DNA from: Candidatus Obscuribacter sp.
Lineage (GTDB): Bacteria; Cyanobacteriota; Vampirovibrionia; Obscuribacterales; Obscuribacteraceae
Reading direction: 5' to 3'
Length of the DNA stretch: 32,795 nucleotides
Assembly: GCA_021772135.1 (NCBI GenBank)
Contig: JADYXQ010000277.1
Location: 1 to 32,795, forward strand
Shown: piece after piece, positions 1-8,810 of the stretch
Layout of the letters: each line of letters begins with the position of its first letter
Numbering within the stretch: the first letter of the stretch is position 1
Position numbers and translations under genes: made by a program
Notes under the pieces: model-generated
Database searches by the model: none
What the model was told of the DNA's origin: nothing
The model's input: the letters and a program-made list of their open reading frames with translations, nothing else

Positions 1-2
1 AC

Positions 3-2084
3 CCCGAAGTGGTGTCTTTCGTCAATGCCATTTTTGATTATTTGTTGGACGGCGACCCTGAACTGATTCCGTACGTGGCCGCTTTCGAAGCCCTCGAGCC
101 GGCGCGCAAAATGGAATTGATAACTGCCGACGAGCCCCCAGTAGAAACAGTTACAGGTACTTTAGACCTGGGTGATGCCGCGGGCTCAGGCAATCAGGCC
201 GCTGTGGAAGTGGTGATGCTCGATCTGGAAGTGGAAGAAGAAGGGCGAGGCCTCACATCCGCTCTTTATGAAGCGCATCAAGTGGGCCGCTGGCTGAAAA
301 AAAAAGTTGAAAGCGGTTACAAAATTGCAGCGAAAAGTGGCGGCATCAGGCCGATTACTTACGGCGACTGCGCCGTATTAGTTGTGCGCAACAGTGATTT
401 TGCCTCCTTTGAAGCAATGTTTGCTCAGCTGGATATTCCGTACGTCACTTTCGGCGGCAGCGGATTTTTGCGCAGGCAAGAAGTGGCCGATTTTGAAAAT
501 CTGTTTCGCTTTCTGGATAATCCAAAAGACAGCCACTCTCTGCTGGCGGTTTTGCGCTCGCCATTTTGTTCCATCAGTGATGATTTGCTGCACCGGGTGA
601 TTACCGATGACATTGGCGAGCCGCTCTGGCCCACCTTGTTGAAGGTTGTGCGATCGCGTCAGGCTGGTCTTGAGACGCTTGCTACAGCGGTGAGACAGTT
701 GCGCAATTTGCTTGAATATGAGGCACTTTTGCCTCTCGGTGATCTTGTGCGAAAAATTATTGATTCGACTGGTTATGATCTGGCCATGCTGGCTGCCCCA
801 GACGGCAAACAGCGATCGCGCAATGTCTGGAAAATGGCTCACCTGGCCTCAGAGCATGAACATTTATCTTGTGGCGAGTTTGCTCGCCGACTGTCGCTCA
901 TGCGTCAGTTCGGCATGCGTGAATCGGAGGCACCACTGGATAGCGCCGATGCCGTCAAACTAATGACAGTGCACGCCAGCAAAGGCTTAGAGTTTCCAGT
1001 CGTAGCTTTGCCATGCCTGGGCGGGCAATTACTGCGCAACACCGACCGCCTCGTTTATCATCCCAGTTATGGCGTAGCGTTCAACAGCACTCGTCTCGAT
1101 GATCAGGATGTACCGGCCTGGTATCAGGTAGCCGGATACTTAGATAAGCAAATGGAGCGGGAAGAGAAGAAGCGACTGCTCTACGTTTCGATGACCCGGG
1201 CGCGCGATAATCTCGGCATATTTTTCTCAGCACCATTTAAAAAATCTGAATCGTACCGCCAGTGGATCATGGAAGTACTTGGTCTTGATCAAGACGACGC
1301 TGTGCGTCCTGGCCCCGACGATTGCATACCGCTCAGTGTGAGCTCGCGCTCTGACGGAGTGGTAGCACCTTACAATTTGAGCACTGCCTCTGGTTTTGAA
1401 AACATAGTTGAAGCCACTATCGAAATTCAATTGCCAAACTCAGAACAGTCAGGGCAAGCTCAGAAATTACTTTTGCTCGAGCCTACACACGTAAATCTGG
1501 CCGAGCTGAAAGTGAATGAATTGGGGCGCTCACGCATTACTCCGCGCATCAATACTGAGCTGATGGGCGAAGCTGTAGGTCTTTCCGCCAATGCCACCAC
1601 TCTTGGTACATTCTTCCACGCGCTCATGGAAAATTTGCCGCCTTCCGGCCGCAAGGTTGACAGAGAGTGGATTTCAGATATTGCCTTTACCCAAGGGGCA
1701 ATGGTGTCACACCATGAATTATTGAATAAGCTTGTGGATGAAGGCGAGCGTTTGCTGGAAATTTATTATGGCAGCAGACTACATGGTCTATTAACCGAAA
1801 GCCAGCAAAGACGCCATGAATTACCTTATTTAATTGATGTCGCCTACGGGCCCACGCCAGATATGAAGCCACGGCGTCCCGACTTAATTTTTGAAGATGC
1901 GCAGGGCGCCTGGCATCTCGTCGACTACAAAACTGATCATTTTCCTGCCGAGCAAGTAGAGCAGCAAGCGCGCAAACACCGCGAACAGCTCAAGACTTAT
2001 ATCAATGATTTGCGCCACTTAACCGGTCACGAACTGACACCCTGGCTTTATTTTGCGCAGCACGGCATTTTCTTCCCGGTCTAA
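3..2084 (+). CDS. AddA/UvrD-type ATP-dependent helicase-nuclease, C-terminal part (5' end outside window)
   Basis: The reading frame is open at the left edge, so this is the C-terminal ~690 residues of a longer protein; the Walker A and DEAD-like motifs must lie upstream. Counting from the GTG at 9, SF1 helicase motif V (VKLMTVHASKGLEFPVV) is at residues 316-332 and motif VI (RLLYVSMTRARDNL) at 389-402. The C-terminus carries a RecB-type PD-(D/E)xK nuclease signature, with D625 in RPDLIF and D639-Y-K641. A helicase joined to this nuclease is the architecture of AddA/RecB-like enzymes that process double-strand ends for RecA. The family usually exceeds 1,000 residues, which fits a half missing here. 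An AddB partner would be expected upstream. It converges with the next gene, with 3 bp between stop codons. AddA-like is preferred over plain UvrD because of the nuclease domain. Confidence 0.9.
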   Translation, partial: PEVVSFVNAIFDYLLDGDPELIPYVAAFEALEPARKMELITADEPPVETVTGTLDLGDAAGSGNQAAVEVVMLDLEVEEEGRGLTSALYEAHQVGRWLKKKVESGYKIAAKSGGIRPITYGDCAVLVVRNSDFASFEAMFAQLDIPYVTFGGSGFLRRQEVADFENLFRFLDNPKDSHSLLAVLRSPFCSISDDLLHRVITDDIGEPLWPTLLKVVRSRQAGLETLATAVRQLRNLLEYEALLPLGDLVRKIIDSTGYDLAMLAAPDGKQRSRNVWKMAHLASEHEHLSCGEFARRLSLMRQFGMRESEAPLDSADAVKLMTVHASKGLEFPVVALPCLGGQLLRNTDRLVYHPSYGVAFNSTRLDDQDVPAWYQVAGYLDKQMEREEKKRLLYVSMTRARDNLGIFFSAPFKKSESYRQWIMEVLGLDQDDAVRPGPDDCIPLSVSSRSDGVVAPYNLSTASGFENIVEATIEIQLPNSEQSGQAQKLLLLEPTHVNLAELKVNELGRSRITPRINTELMGEAVGLSANATTLGTFFHALMENLPPSGRKVDREWISDIAFTQGAMVSHHELLNKLVDEGERLLEIYYGSRLHGLLTESQQRRHELPYLIDVAYGPTPDMKPRRPDLIFEDAQGAWHLVDYKTDHFPAEQVEQQARKHREQLKTYINDLRHLTGHELTPWLYFAQHGIFFPV

Positions 2085-2087
2085 CGA

Positions 2088-4124
2088 TTATTTGATCAGG
2101 CCTTCTTCTCTCAGGAATTGGAGCACGTCAGCTGCTCGCGATTGCTGATCGCTTGTGCCGCTTTTGACATATTGCTCAAGTTTTGCCACGGCTTGCGGCA
2201 GTATTGCTGTGTCTACATAATTTTGGCGGGCCACATAAATGTCGTGATCAACACTCTTATTTTCAGCCGGCACGGTATCAAGTGATTTTTTCAAAGCGCG
2301 CATCCAAATTACAGTTCTGATTGGCATGTGTTCAGCCGCATCAACAAAAGCTTTGGCGTCATTGCCGAGCGTGCGTTCTCCCAACACCGCCCACTGCTCT
2401 CCGTTGTTGCGATCGGCGTATTTGCTCAGGCTGTACTCTTTTGCTTCAAGATTAATGGCATCAGCAAAACGCCAGGTGAGATTGTGGTCCCAATATTGGT
2501 AGCGCAATTCATGGGACCATTCATGCAAAACGTCGCGTCGCAAATAATTAGTGCGTTCTGTTTTATACATATTCAATTCGCCGTCGGTCATGGACATGGC
2601 TGAGACGAAGTCTTTGTTGTAGCCGCCCTGGCTAACCCAGGCGTCTTCAGGATTGCGTTTGTCTGAAATAAAGATACGCTTGAAGTAGCCGCTATTGGGC
2701 ATGGCATCTAGAAGCGGTGGCAGATCGGCAGGGCCCACTCTTTTGCTGAAATCTTCGACACCTTCTGTGGTGGTGGTAGATTTTTTGGCCGCCGCGTCGT
2801 CCAATTTTTCAGCATAGCGCGTTGGTAAAACTACTTCTACTGTGTGTTTATCAATGCTGTACGTGCGCACATCGGTGGGCACTTTGGCGATGCCGCGATT
2901 GTAAAAATCGTCGAAGTTATTGAAGGGCCCTTCAACCTCACTACGTTCGTTCAGCTTTTCTACAGCGGTTTTATAACCTGTTACTCGGGCAGGTTGTTGG
3001 GCGAGAGAGCGCTCCGGTATGGTCAACTCGCGTATTGTTTGATGAGGCCCTTCAAGCGGACCGATGAAAGTCTTACGCTCTTTATTCAGTTCAATCTGGG
3101 CGATGGCGGCAGCGAAGTCGGGAGTTTTATCGACTTGAACAAACCGTGTCACCGTGTCGTTTTCGCCCACGATATTGACGTGGCTGCTATTTTTCGAACG
3201 GGCGAATGTACTGTGCACTTCACCGGGCTCACCCAGCGGATCAATTACTCTGGAGTTGACACTTTTGTCGCTTTCACTCTGGCGATTTATTGATCTGGCT
3301 CGCATTCCACCTGGCGCGCCGGCCAGAGCGTCGATGCCGCCCTGTATAAGTGAGCGTCCAATGATTTTGCCCAGGTCAAACTTCTCGTTTGAATCTTGCT
3401 GCCGAATAATTTCTGCACTGGCACCATTTGATAAGCCAAAGCTGGCGCTGGTTGCCATTGTTTGAGCGACTACGCTGCGTTCAAAGAGCTGTGGGCTCAG
3501 CCTGGCTGCGCCTTTAAACAATGCGTGGGCGGCCACAAAAGTGGCTGCGTCACTAACAAGGGCGGTAGGATTAACCACCTCGTGAGCAAACTTGCCACCA
3601 AATGCGGCACCACTGATATTTCCTTTGCCGCCCAAATAACTTTGCCGGGTCAATACTGTCTCTAGTGCGCGATTGGAGAAACCAAAAGCCACACCTTTCA
3701 AAGCTGCCGAGTTGGCGACCATTTCAGGAACGTGTTTACTGCCCATGCCGTGCATAATGCCGCGCAAGCCTGCGCCTTTAAAGCCACCCAGAGCCAGGTC
3801 CGCCATTTGAGCGCCGCCTGTTGAGTTGGGAGAGGCATGATCGAGGGCTCCCAACACAACGGTACTGGCCAGACCAATTTTGCCGGGCATGAACAAAGCG
3901 GCGGTCATGAGAAAGCCAGAACCGTAGCGACCTACTTCTGACTGCACATTTTTATTGCTGGTAAAAACCGAAGCAACTTCTTTGACCGCCAGCTGAACAT
4001 AGCCCTGACCGGCTTCAGAGCTCAGCGCAAGTCGGCTTGAAGACTCGCTCAGGAGGTCAGCGGACTCATTTATTTCAGCGATGCTTCTTTTTGGCAATGA
4101 TTCACTCGCCGCGCTGCCCGCCAC
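2088..4124 (-). CDS. Unrecognised 678-aa protein with HExxH metalloprotease motif and Ala/Gly-rich N-terminal half
   Basis: I do not recognise the family. The first ~280 residues are rich in Ala, Gly and Ser and hold several weakly hydrophobic helices (for example around 70-90 and 190-210), without a classical signal peptide. The middle is polar. The C-terminal third holds LHEWSHELRY, giving HExxH with H534, E535 and H538. A downstream Glu (E576, in NNGEQWAVLGE) is placed like the third zinc ligand of gluzincin-type metallopeptidases. This suggests a zinc-dependent protease, possibly of the kind found as effector or toxin domains; that is inference. The start is a GTG, and an in-frame TAG lies two codons upstream, so the N-terminus cannot extend further. 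No Shine-Dalgarno is visible. A hairpin at 4168-4185 separates it from the upstream gene, so it is probably transcribed on its own. Confidence 0.75.
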   Translation of the reverse strand: MAGSAASESLPKRSIAEINESADLLSESSSRLALSSEAGQGYVQLAVKEVASVFTSNKNVQSEVGRYGSGFLMTAALFMPGKIGLASTVVLGALDHASPNSTGGAQMADLALGGFKGAGLRGIMHGMGSKHVPEMVANSAALKGVAFGFSNRALETVLTRQSYLGGKGNISGAAFGGKFAHEVVNPTALVSDAATFVAAHALFKGAARLSPQLFERSVVAQTMATSASFGLSNGASAEIIRQQDSNEKFDLGKIIGRSLIQGGIDALAGAPGGMRARSINRQSESDKSVNSRVIDPLGEPGEVHSTFARSKNSSHVNIVGENDTVTRFVQVDKTPDFAAAIAQIELNKERKTFIGPLEGPHQTIRELTIPERSLAQQPARVTGYKTAVEKLNERSEVEGPFNNFDDFYNRGIAKVPTDVRTYSIDKHTVEVVLPTRYAEKLDDAAAKKSTTTTEGVEDFSKRVGPADLPPLLDAMPNSGYFKRIFISDKRNPEDAWVSQGGYNKDFVSAMSMTDGELNMYKTERTNYLRRDVLHEWSHELRYQYWDHNLTWRFADAINLEAKEYSLSKYADRNNGEQWAVLGERTLGNDAKAFVDAAEHMPIRTVIWMRALKKSLDTVPAENKSVDHDIYVARQNYVDTAILPQAVAKLEQYVKSGTSDQQSRAADVLQFLREEGLIK

Positions 4125-4167
4125 CCGCTATGAGCGTATGACACAAAAGCGCCCAAGTCAATGAAGA

Positions 4168-4185
4168 AAGGGCAATCCGGCCCTT
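4168..4185 (-). terminator. Candidate intrinsic terminator after the SGNH gene at 4198
   Basis: The arms aagggc (4168-4173) and gccctt (4180-4185) form a 6-bp stem with a 6-nt loop. On the minus strand it is followed by TCTTCATT, a modest U-rich tail. It lies 12 bp past the stop codon of the gene at 4198-5334 and upstream of the start at 4124. The stem is short, so confidence is moderate. Confidence 0.45.
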
Positions 4186-4197
4186 AGGCGCCCAAAA

Positions 4198-5334
4198 TTA
4201 AGGCGCGGTTTTTTTCAGCAGGGAGGGATGCTGGGCTATGTGGGCCACGATTCTATGAATCAGTTCGATGCCGCCTTTTTCATTTAAGTGCCAGTCGTCC
4301 ATAAAATTGGCTGTTTGCGATAAAGTCGGATCGAATTCAAGGTCTAAAACGTCGGCCAGTGAACTTTTTTCGATTTCTCGCAAGAAGGCGCTATAGTCGG
4401 CCTGCAGTGCCGGTTGAATTTCGGAGGTTATCACTTTTGGTAGCGGCATGCTCACAATCAAAACTTTAACGCCGCGGTTAGAAGCACTGCGCAGCAGTTC
4501 TTTGAGAGATTTTTTCTGATTATTGTAGAGCCGCATTTTAACTTTCATGCTTGTATCTTTGGTTTTTTCAGTTAGTGTGCTTTTCAGTTTGGCCACGCCG
4601 GGCGCAAAGGCATTTTGCGGAGTGGCAAAAGTTGCGGCTTTTTCTGTTTCTTTCTTCTGGGGGCTCAAGCGATCTTGCAGGGTAGTTGATACTTGTTGCT
4701 GAAAGCGAGTAGAGCCACGCCGCATTGGCGTCAGCTGCGTCACGGCGCCATCGAACCAATCGAGGTCGTCTGCAGAATAAAGTTGTCCGTTGCGAAAATA
4801 GTGTGCCGGTTGCGACAACAATTTATAAACCGGTGTCGATTTAGCTGATTGAAACCAGTTGGTAAAAAATTCTCGCGGCGTAATAGCACAAATAAGAAGC
4901 CTGGGAGGATTTTTTGCCAAGAGCTGATCGAAAAGCAAAAGCATGTCTGAAACGTAGACACCATCGATGCCCATGTTGTATCCGACCAAATTTATGCCGG
5001 CGGCTTTGAGTTCTTTTTCAAAGAACTTTGTTTTGTGATAGTTCGAGTAAAAGATATTTTTGTCGAGAGTGTGGTCGGCGCACCACATGGGCGAGCGAAT
5101 CATAGACGAGCCCAAAAAGACTACATCGGCAGGAGTAGCCAGACGGGAATAGCCGCTGGTAGCAGTGTGTGCCTCTTCAATCCAGATGTCGTTTGCTTCG
5201 GGCTCATTGTGATAGAAAAAAGTGACAAAAAAATTGCAAAGATAAAAGATGAGGAAAGCCACCAAGAAACTGCTCAGCGCAATTTTAATGCCTTGCTTCA
5301 AGCCTGCATTTTTAGGTGGGGTACTGGTTAGCAT
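4198..5334 (-). CDS. Membrane-anchored SGNH-hydrolase-like protein (paralogue 1)
   Basis: 378 residues. One N-terminal transmembrane helix (~17-41) anchors a large extracytoplasmic domain. The domain starts with VVFLGSSM (GSS at 75-77), the degenerate GDS block holding the nucleophile Ser of SGNH hydrolases. It ends with DDWHLNEKGG (D346, H349), the DxxH block with the other two catalytic residues. The same layout, including a central PREF and a later SMPLP motif, recurs in the genes at 7593 and 12002, so the three are paralogues. SGNH proteins of the DltD/AlgX type work with MBOAT proteins to O-acylate cell-surface polymers; the MBOAT here is 3.5 kb away. The substrate is unknown. The ATG start has no clear Shine-Dalgarno site. 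It appears to be monocistronic. Confidence 0.8.
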   Translation of the reverse strand: MLTSTPPKNAGLKQGIKIALSSFLVAFLIFYLCNFFVTFFYHNEPEANDIWIEEAHTATSGYSRLATPADVVFLGSSMIRSPMWCADHTLDKNIFYSNYHKTKFFEKELKAAGINLVGYNMGIDGVYVSDMLLLFDQLLAKNPPRLLICAITPREFFTNWFQSAKSTPVYKLLSQPAHYFRNGQLYSADDLDWFDGAVTQLTPMRRGSTRFQQQVSTTLQDRLSPQKKETEKAATFATPQNAFAPGVAKLKSTLTEKTKDTSMKVKMRLYNNQKKSLKELLRSASNRGVKVLIVSMPLPKVITSEIQPALQADYSAFLREIEKSSLADVLDLEFDPTLSQTANFMDDWHLNEKGGIELIHRIVAHIAQHPSLLKKTAP

Positions 5335-5452
5335 AATTGTAGAAAGATACAGCCTTTTGCTTAGGGAAACCAGAGCTATAAGCTTCGGCAGCGGTTGCCA
5401 ATGGTTAAAATGACTGCATTTTTAAGCCTCAATTGGGCTAGTGAGCTTGCTG

Positions 5453-5480
5453 CAAAATGAAACGTTATCGTTTCATTTTG
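5453..5480. repeat. Perfect 12-bp inverted repeat, 4-nt loop (terminator or operator)
   Basis: caaaatgaaacg (5453-5464), loop ttat, cgtttcattttg (5469-5480). It is a perfect AT-rich hairpin in the gap between the gene at 4198-5334 and the stop of the gene at 5523. It is 42 bp downstream of the minus-strand stop at 5523, so a terminator is possible, but no U tract follows outside the stem on either strand. It could instead be a protein-binding dyad in the promoter region of the SGNH gene. Confidence 0.6.
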
Positions 5481-5522
5481 AAAAATGATCGGGACCATTG
5501 GTTTCAGATCAGAACTTCTCAT

Positions 5523-5900
5523 TTAATGTTTGCGCCCGAGCAGCAAAGCAATCAAAGCCGCGGACAGGCCGGCAGACAATACCGACAAGCCAATTATCGC
5601 TTTGCGTTGTTCACCCAACAAATTTTTCTCTTCTGCTGTTCTGGCAAACTCCACCCGGTCGTTGGCTCGACGCACTGGCACAGCACTGGGGTCAGCTACC
5701 AATCTTGGAATGATATTAGTGGCGCCACAGCTCTCACACCGTAAAAGCTGTTTTGTCGATTCGAAAGATAGCGCCCACAGGCGCGTTTTCTGTTCTTCAA
5801 TCGGTTTATGGCTTTCTGGCTCTTGGGGCAATTCGCCAGTCATACACAGCCTTATAAAACTCTTTGGGTCTCCTGCTTTTTCAATGATAACCCTTGGCAC
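5523..5900 (-). CDS. Small membrane protein with CxxC zinc-ribbon-like motif and C-terminal transmembrane helix
   Basis: 125 residues, family not recognised. A single CESC pair (C55, C58) sits in a context like half of a zinc ribbon. A C-terminal hydrophobic helix (~101-121) ends in GRKH. This is the look of a tail-anchored protein with a cytosolic N-terminal domain; a lone CxxC would need a dimer or another ligand pair to bind zinc. The GTG start has an AGGA about 14 bases upstream, too far for a good site; Met20 (5843) is an alternative. An opposite-strand frame of the same length covers the same DNA, and I chose this strand because its protein has a coherent motif and membrane segment. It is divergent from the TPR gene, 38 bp away. 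Confidence 0.55.
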   Translation of the reverse strand: MPRVIIEKAGDPKSFIRLCMTGELPQEPESHKPIEEQKTRLWALSFESTKQLLRCESCGATNIIPRLVADPSAVPVRRANDRVEFARTAEEKNLLGEQRKAIIGLSVLSAGLSAALIALLLGRKH

Positions 5901-5938
5901 AAACTAGTACACGATCCTGAGTCGTGAGCTAGTATTAG

Positions 5939-7588
5939 GTGGCGTTACCGTTTGAAGGGCTCTGTGTTTTGCATATTGCTAGATTATTCGGACTAGCGGC
6001 CAGTCTAGTCGCTACCACTTTCATGATAACGACTCCCTTCTACGCTGCTGCCAAAGTAAAAATAGAACAATTGGACGTGCCGCAGCCCGCCGACCTGCCT
6101 GCCACAGCCGAATCGGAGCGAATAGAAAAGCAGAGCAAAATACCAACCAGCAACCGTGACTTTCTAAATATCATTACAAAGAGCCTGGCCACCCTGGAAA
6201 GGGATCCCAAAGACGCCGGGGCTTACATAGATCTAGCATATGCCAATCGCAACCTGGATCAATATCGCAAGGGGCTTGATTATTGCAACAAAGCAATTGA
6301 GCTTAACGGTGAAATTCCGGTTGCTTACGGTGAACGTGCCCTTGCCTATGCCAGCCTGCATCAGCCTGAAAAAGCTCTGGCAGATCTTGAGCGAGCAATC
6401 AAACTCGACCCGAATAACTCAGCTTTTTATAGCAATCGCGGTTGGATTTATACCAATCAAAAACATTATGTCAGGGCCATTGAAGAATGCACGAAGTCTA
6501 TAGAAATCTATGCCGGTTACTCACCTGCCTTCTACTGCCGCAGCAGGGCATATCTTGCCACCGGCGAATTTGAAAAAGCGATTGCCGATCTCACTGAAGC
6601 GATTAAGCTCTTCCCCAATCAAGAAGCTGACTACTATAAAGATCGTGCCTTCGCATATATTTGTTTGCACCAGTATCCACAAGCTCTTAACGACCTAGTG
6701 GTAGCCATTCGCCTGAAGCCAAATGATCAGCTGGCTTATGTCTATAAAGGTATTGCCATGTCGAAAACAGGTGCTCAGGAAGATGCAGTTAGAAGTCTCA
6801 GCAGCGCTATTGAGTTGAACGATAAGAATGTTTCTGCCCTGAAGAACCGCGCAGTTTTGTATCGCATTATGCGTGAATTTGATAAATCACTTTTTGACCT
6901 CAATGCGGCTTTGAAGATTGCTCCGCAGGATGACACCATATTCAGTGAACTGGGCCAGACCTATTTGGCCATGAACGATACTGCTCGGGCAAGTGAGCAG
7001 TTCGCTAAAGCCATTGCGCTTAATCCAGATGAAACTGAATATGTTGGTTTGCAGACACGTGCTCAAGCGCACGTAGCGCCCATGGCAACTGCAAAAGATC
7101 GAGTGCCTTATTTCGTTGATGAACCGGTGAAGTCGTCGCCTGATCAAAAGACAGACTGGAAAAGTATGATTGCACGTGTTCGTCAGGCGAAAATCGTTGA
7201 GAACCTTCCCGTTGGTCAAGACTTTACTCCCTTTCTGCAAAGAGATCTGAACAAATATTTTACTGACCACAGCGGTAAAGGCGGCACTACCAGTTTTGAA
7301 CTATTGAGAGACATGGCCACTCTCGGCAGTGCTGGTCAGCCGGTATTTTTTTGTTGGGTGAAGAATTCACAGAGCGACGAAACTGTGCTTGAGGGTGCAG
7401 TTCGCTTAGAAGCTCAGGATAAAAGCGGTTTCAAGATTACCCATTTCATTAAAGCCGCCGATATTGCAGCAGATCCAAAAGCCATTTTTGTTGTTTTTCC
7501 CACACCGGTATCAATTGACATACTGCTCAGGGCCAAGGTAAAACCGCCGGCTGCACCGCTTAACGTCGTCAAGCCTCAGACCGGCTAG
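5939..7588 (+). CDS. Exported TPR-repeat protein
   Basis: 549 residues. The N-terminus has a signal-peptide-like hydrophobic stretch (~14-37) ending in an AxA-type cleavage site (YAAA before KVKIEQ). From about residue 92 to 375 there are roughly eight tandem 34-residue tetratricopeptide repeats, recognisable by the A-Y...A...DP pattern (for example AIKLDPNNSAFYSNRGWIY). TPRs form a superhelix that binds other proteins, so this is probably a periplasmic or surface scaffold. The C-terminal ~170 residues form a separate domain that I cannot name. The start is GTG with little Shine-Dalgarno support. The gene is flanked by SGNH paralogues on the other strand, and its stop is 4 bp from the convergent stop at 7593. 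Confidence 0.8.
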   Translation: MALPFEGLCVLHIARLFGLAASLVATTFMITTPFYAAAKVKIEQLDVPQPADLPATAESERIEKQSKIPTSNRDFLNIITKSLATLERDPKDAGAYIDLAYANRNLDQYRKGLDYCNKAIELNGEIPVAYGERALAYASLHQPEKALADLERAIKLDPNNSAFYSNRGWIYTNQKHYVRAIEECTKSIEIYAGYSPAFYCRSRAYLATGEFEKAIADLTEAIKLFPNQEADYYKDRAFAYICLHQYPQALNDLVVAIRLKPNDQLAYVYKGIAMSKTGAQEDAVRSLSSAIELNDKNVSALKNRAVLYRIMREFDKSLFDLNAALKIAPQDDTIFSELGQTYLAMNDTARASEQFAKAIALNPDETEYVGLQTRAQAHVAPMATAKDRVPYFVDEPVKSSPDQKTDWKSMIARVRQAKIVENLPVGQDFTPFLQRDLNKYFTDHSGKGGTTSFELLRDMATLGSAGQPVFFCWVKNSQSDETVLEGAVRLEAQDKSGFKITHFIKAADIAADPKAIFVVFPTPVSIDILLRAKVKPPAAPLNVVKPQTG

Positions 7589-7592
7589 CAGA

Positions 7593-8810
7593 CTATTTTG
7601 TGTTGCCTGCTTTTTCAATAACAGCGGCTGTCTGCTGATCTTGCTTCAGCCTGTCAGCCAACACCTCAAAGAAATGTTGCCCGCCGCGGCCGTTTAAGTG
7701 CACAGAGTCGGTGAAATATTTCTGGGGAAATAAGGTCGGATCATTGAGATCCAAAAATAAAGCCTGATGTTTTTTGACGATGCCGTTTACCTGTTCAAGG
7801 TAACTTTGATAAAAGCCCGCCGGCATGAGCGCCACGTTGTCTGTGGTCAGTGGCATATTGATGATCACCACGCGCGTGTCGTCGTCTTCAGCCATGGCCA
7901 GCAGCCGCTCTAGAAATGCCAATTGGCTGTTGAATTGTTTCAAATTCAATTTGCGATATCTAAATTTGTATTCTTCCAGATTGGCTTTGTATGGTTCGGC
8001 AATTACCGGCGGCGGTGTGACAAAAAGTGAGGTAGGGCCGAAGTCTTCGGGCAATTCTAAAAAGGCTTGTTTGCGCACGTGCAGCGGAGAGCGCACTTGA
8101 TCGAGCTCCTCATAACCAAGCAGCTTGCGAAATAATTCTTTGGCCCAGCGGTGTTGCACATAGAGAAAATCAGGTCGATGCCTGTAGGTAAAACTAACTT
8201 TGCTCAGACGCTTTTCGCCTTGTTCCCAGGGAGAACCCGCTGACTCTTTATCAATTTCGCTGAGGTCACCGACGCGGTCCATATATTTGAATATTTCGGT
8301 GCTCGATGCCGACGGCAGGGCGCTATCCATAAAATCACGCGGAGCGATACCGTAGATTATTACTTTTGGTTTGCGATCGTCTTTCAACAATGTGTGGGCA
8401 ATCACATAAGCATCTGAAACCATTTCGCCACCCAGAGCAAAGGCGAAAGTACGGTAAGTACGGCCGAATTTTTCTTTTAAAAGATCTTCCAGCAATTGAC
8501 TATGATGATGAAAGGCTACATTTTGAGGCAAGTTTAAGTGGGCGGCGTCACCGCCATGAAGTGGTGCCATCATTAACGATGATCCCAGTAGCACTATATC
8601 CGGTGCGCTCTTGAGTTCATTGAAATCTCTAACATTCCACCACACCCAGCTGCGGTTTGCTGCCTTGAATGGGCTCAGTGAAAGCACTTGAGGCGCATAT
8701 TGAGTTAAGAGTCGGCCGCCCAGGTCGATAGACAGCAAAAGCAAGGCGGCGCAGATGGCATAACTGCTCATCAACACTTTTAGCTTGTTGGGTGCTTTTT
8801 CGCCTTGCAT
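7593..8810 (-). CDS. Membrane-anchored SGNH-hydrolase-like protein (paralogue 2), MBOAT partner
   Basis: 405 residues. One N-terminal transmembrane helix (~14-33) precedes IVLLGSSLM (GSS at 76-78), and the C-terminal block is DSVHLNGRGG (D368, H371), giving an SGNH Ser-Asp-His set. Central APRDF and INMPL motifs match the paralogues at 4198 and 12002. The start ATG overlaps the stop of the upstream MBOAT gene by one base (TGATG), so the two are translationally coupled. The pairing mirrors DltB/DltD and AlgI/AlgX-AlgJ, where the MBOAT moves an acyl group across the membrane and the SGNH protein places it on the polymer. The acceptor (exopolysaccharide, teichoic-acid-like polymer or other) cannot be read from the sequence. 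Confidence 0.85.
   Translation of the reverse strand: MQGEKAPNKLKVLMSSYAICAALLLLSIDLGGRLLTQYAPQVLSLSPFKAANRSWVWWNVRDFNELKSAPDIVLLGSSLMMAPLHGGDAAHLNLPQNVAFHHHSQLLEDLLKEKFGRTYRTFAFALGGEMVSDAYVIAHTLLKDDRKPKVIIYGIAPRDFMDSALPSASSTEIFKYMDRVGDLSEIDKESAGSPWEQGEKRLSKVSFTYRHRPDFLYVQHRWAKELFRKLLGYEELDQVRSPLHVRKQAFLELPEDFGPTSLFVTPPPVIAEPYKANLEEYKFRYRKLNLKQFNSQLAFLERLLAMAEDDDTRVVIINMPLTTDNVALMPAGFYQSYLEQVNGIVKKHQALFLDLNDPTLFPQKYFTDSVHLNGRGGQHFFEVLADRLKQDQQTAAVIEKAGNTK

Noticed and set aside
2844..3293. 149-codon plus-strand frame inside the metalloprotease-like gene
   Set aside because: It lies wholly within the longer minus-strand gene, and its composition looks like a shadow of that gene's codon bias.
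5530..5907. Plus-strand frame of the same length as the zinc-ribbon gene
   Set aside because: The encoded protein has no motif, domain or membrane segment; the opposite strand gives a coherent CxxC plus C-terminal helix protein.
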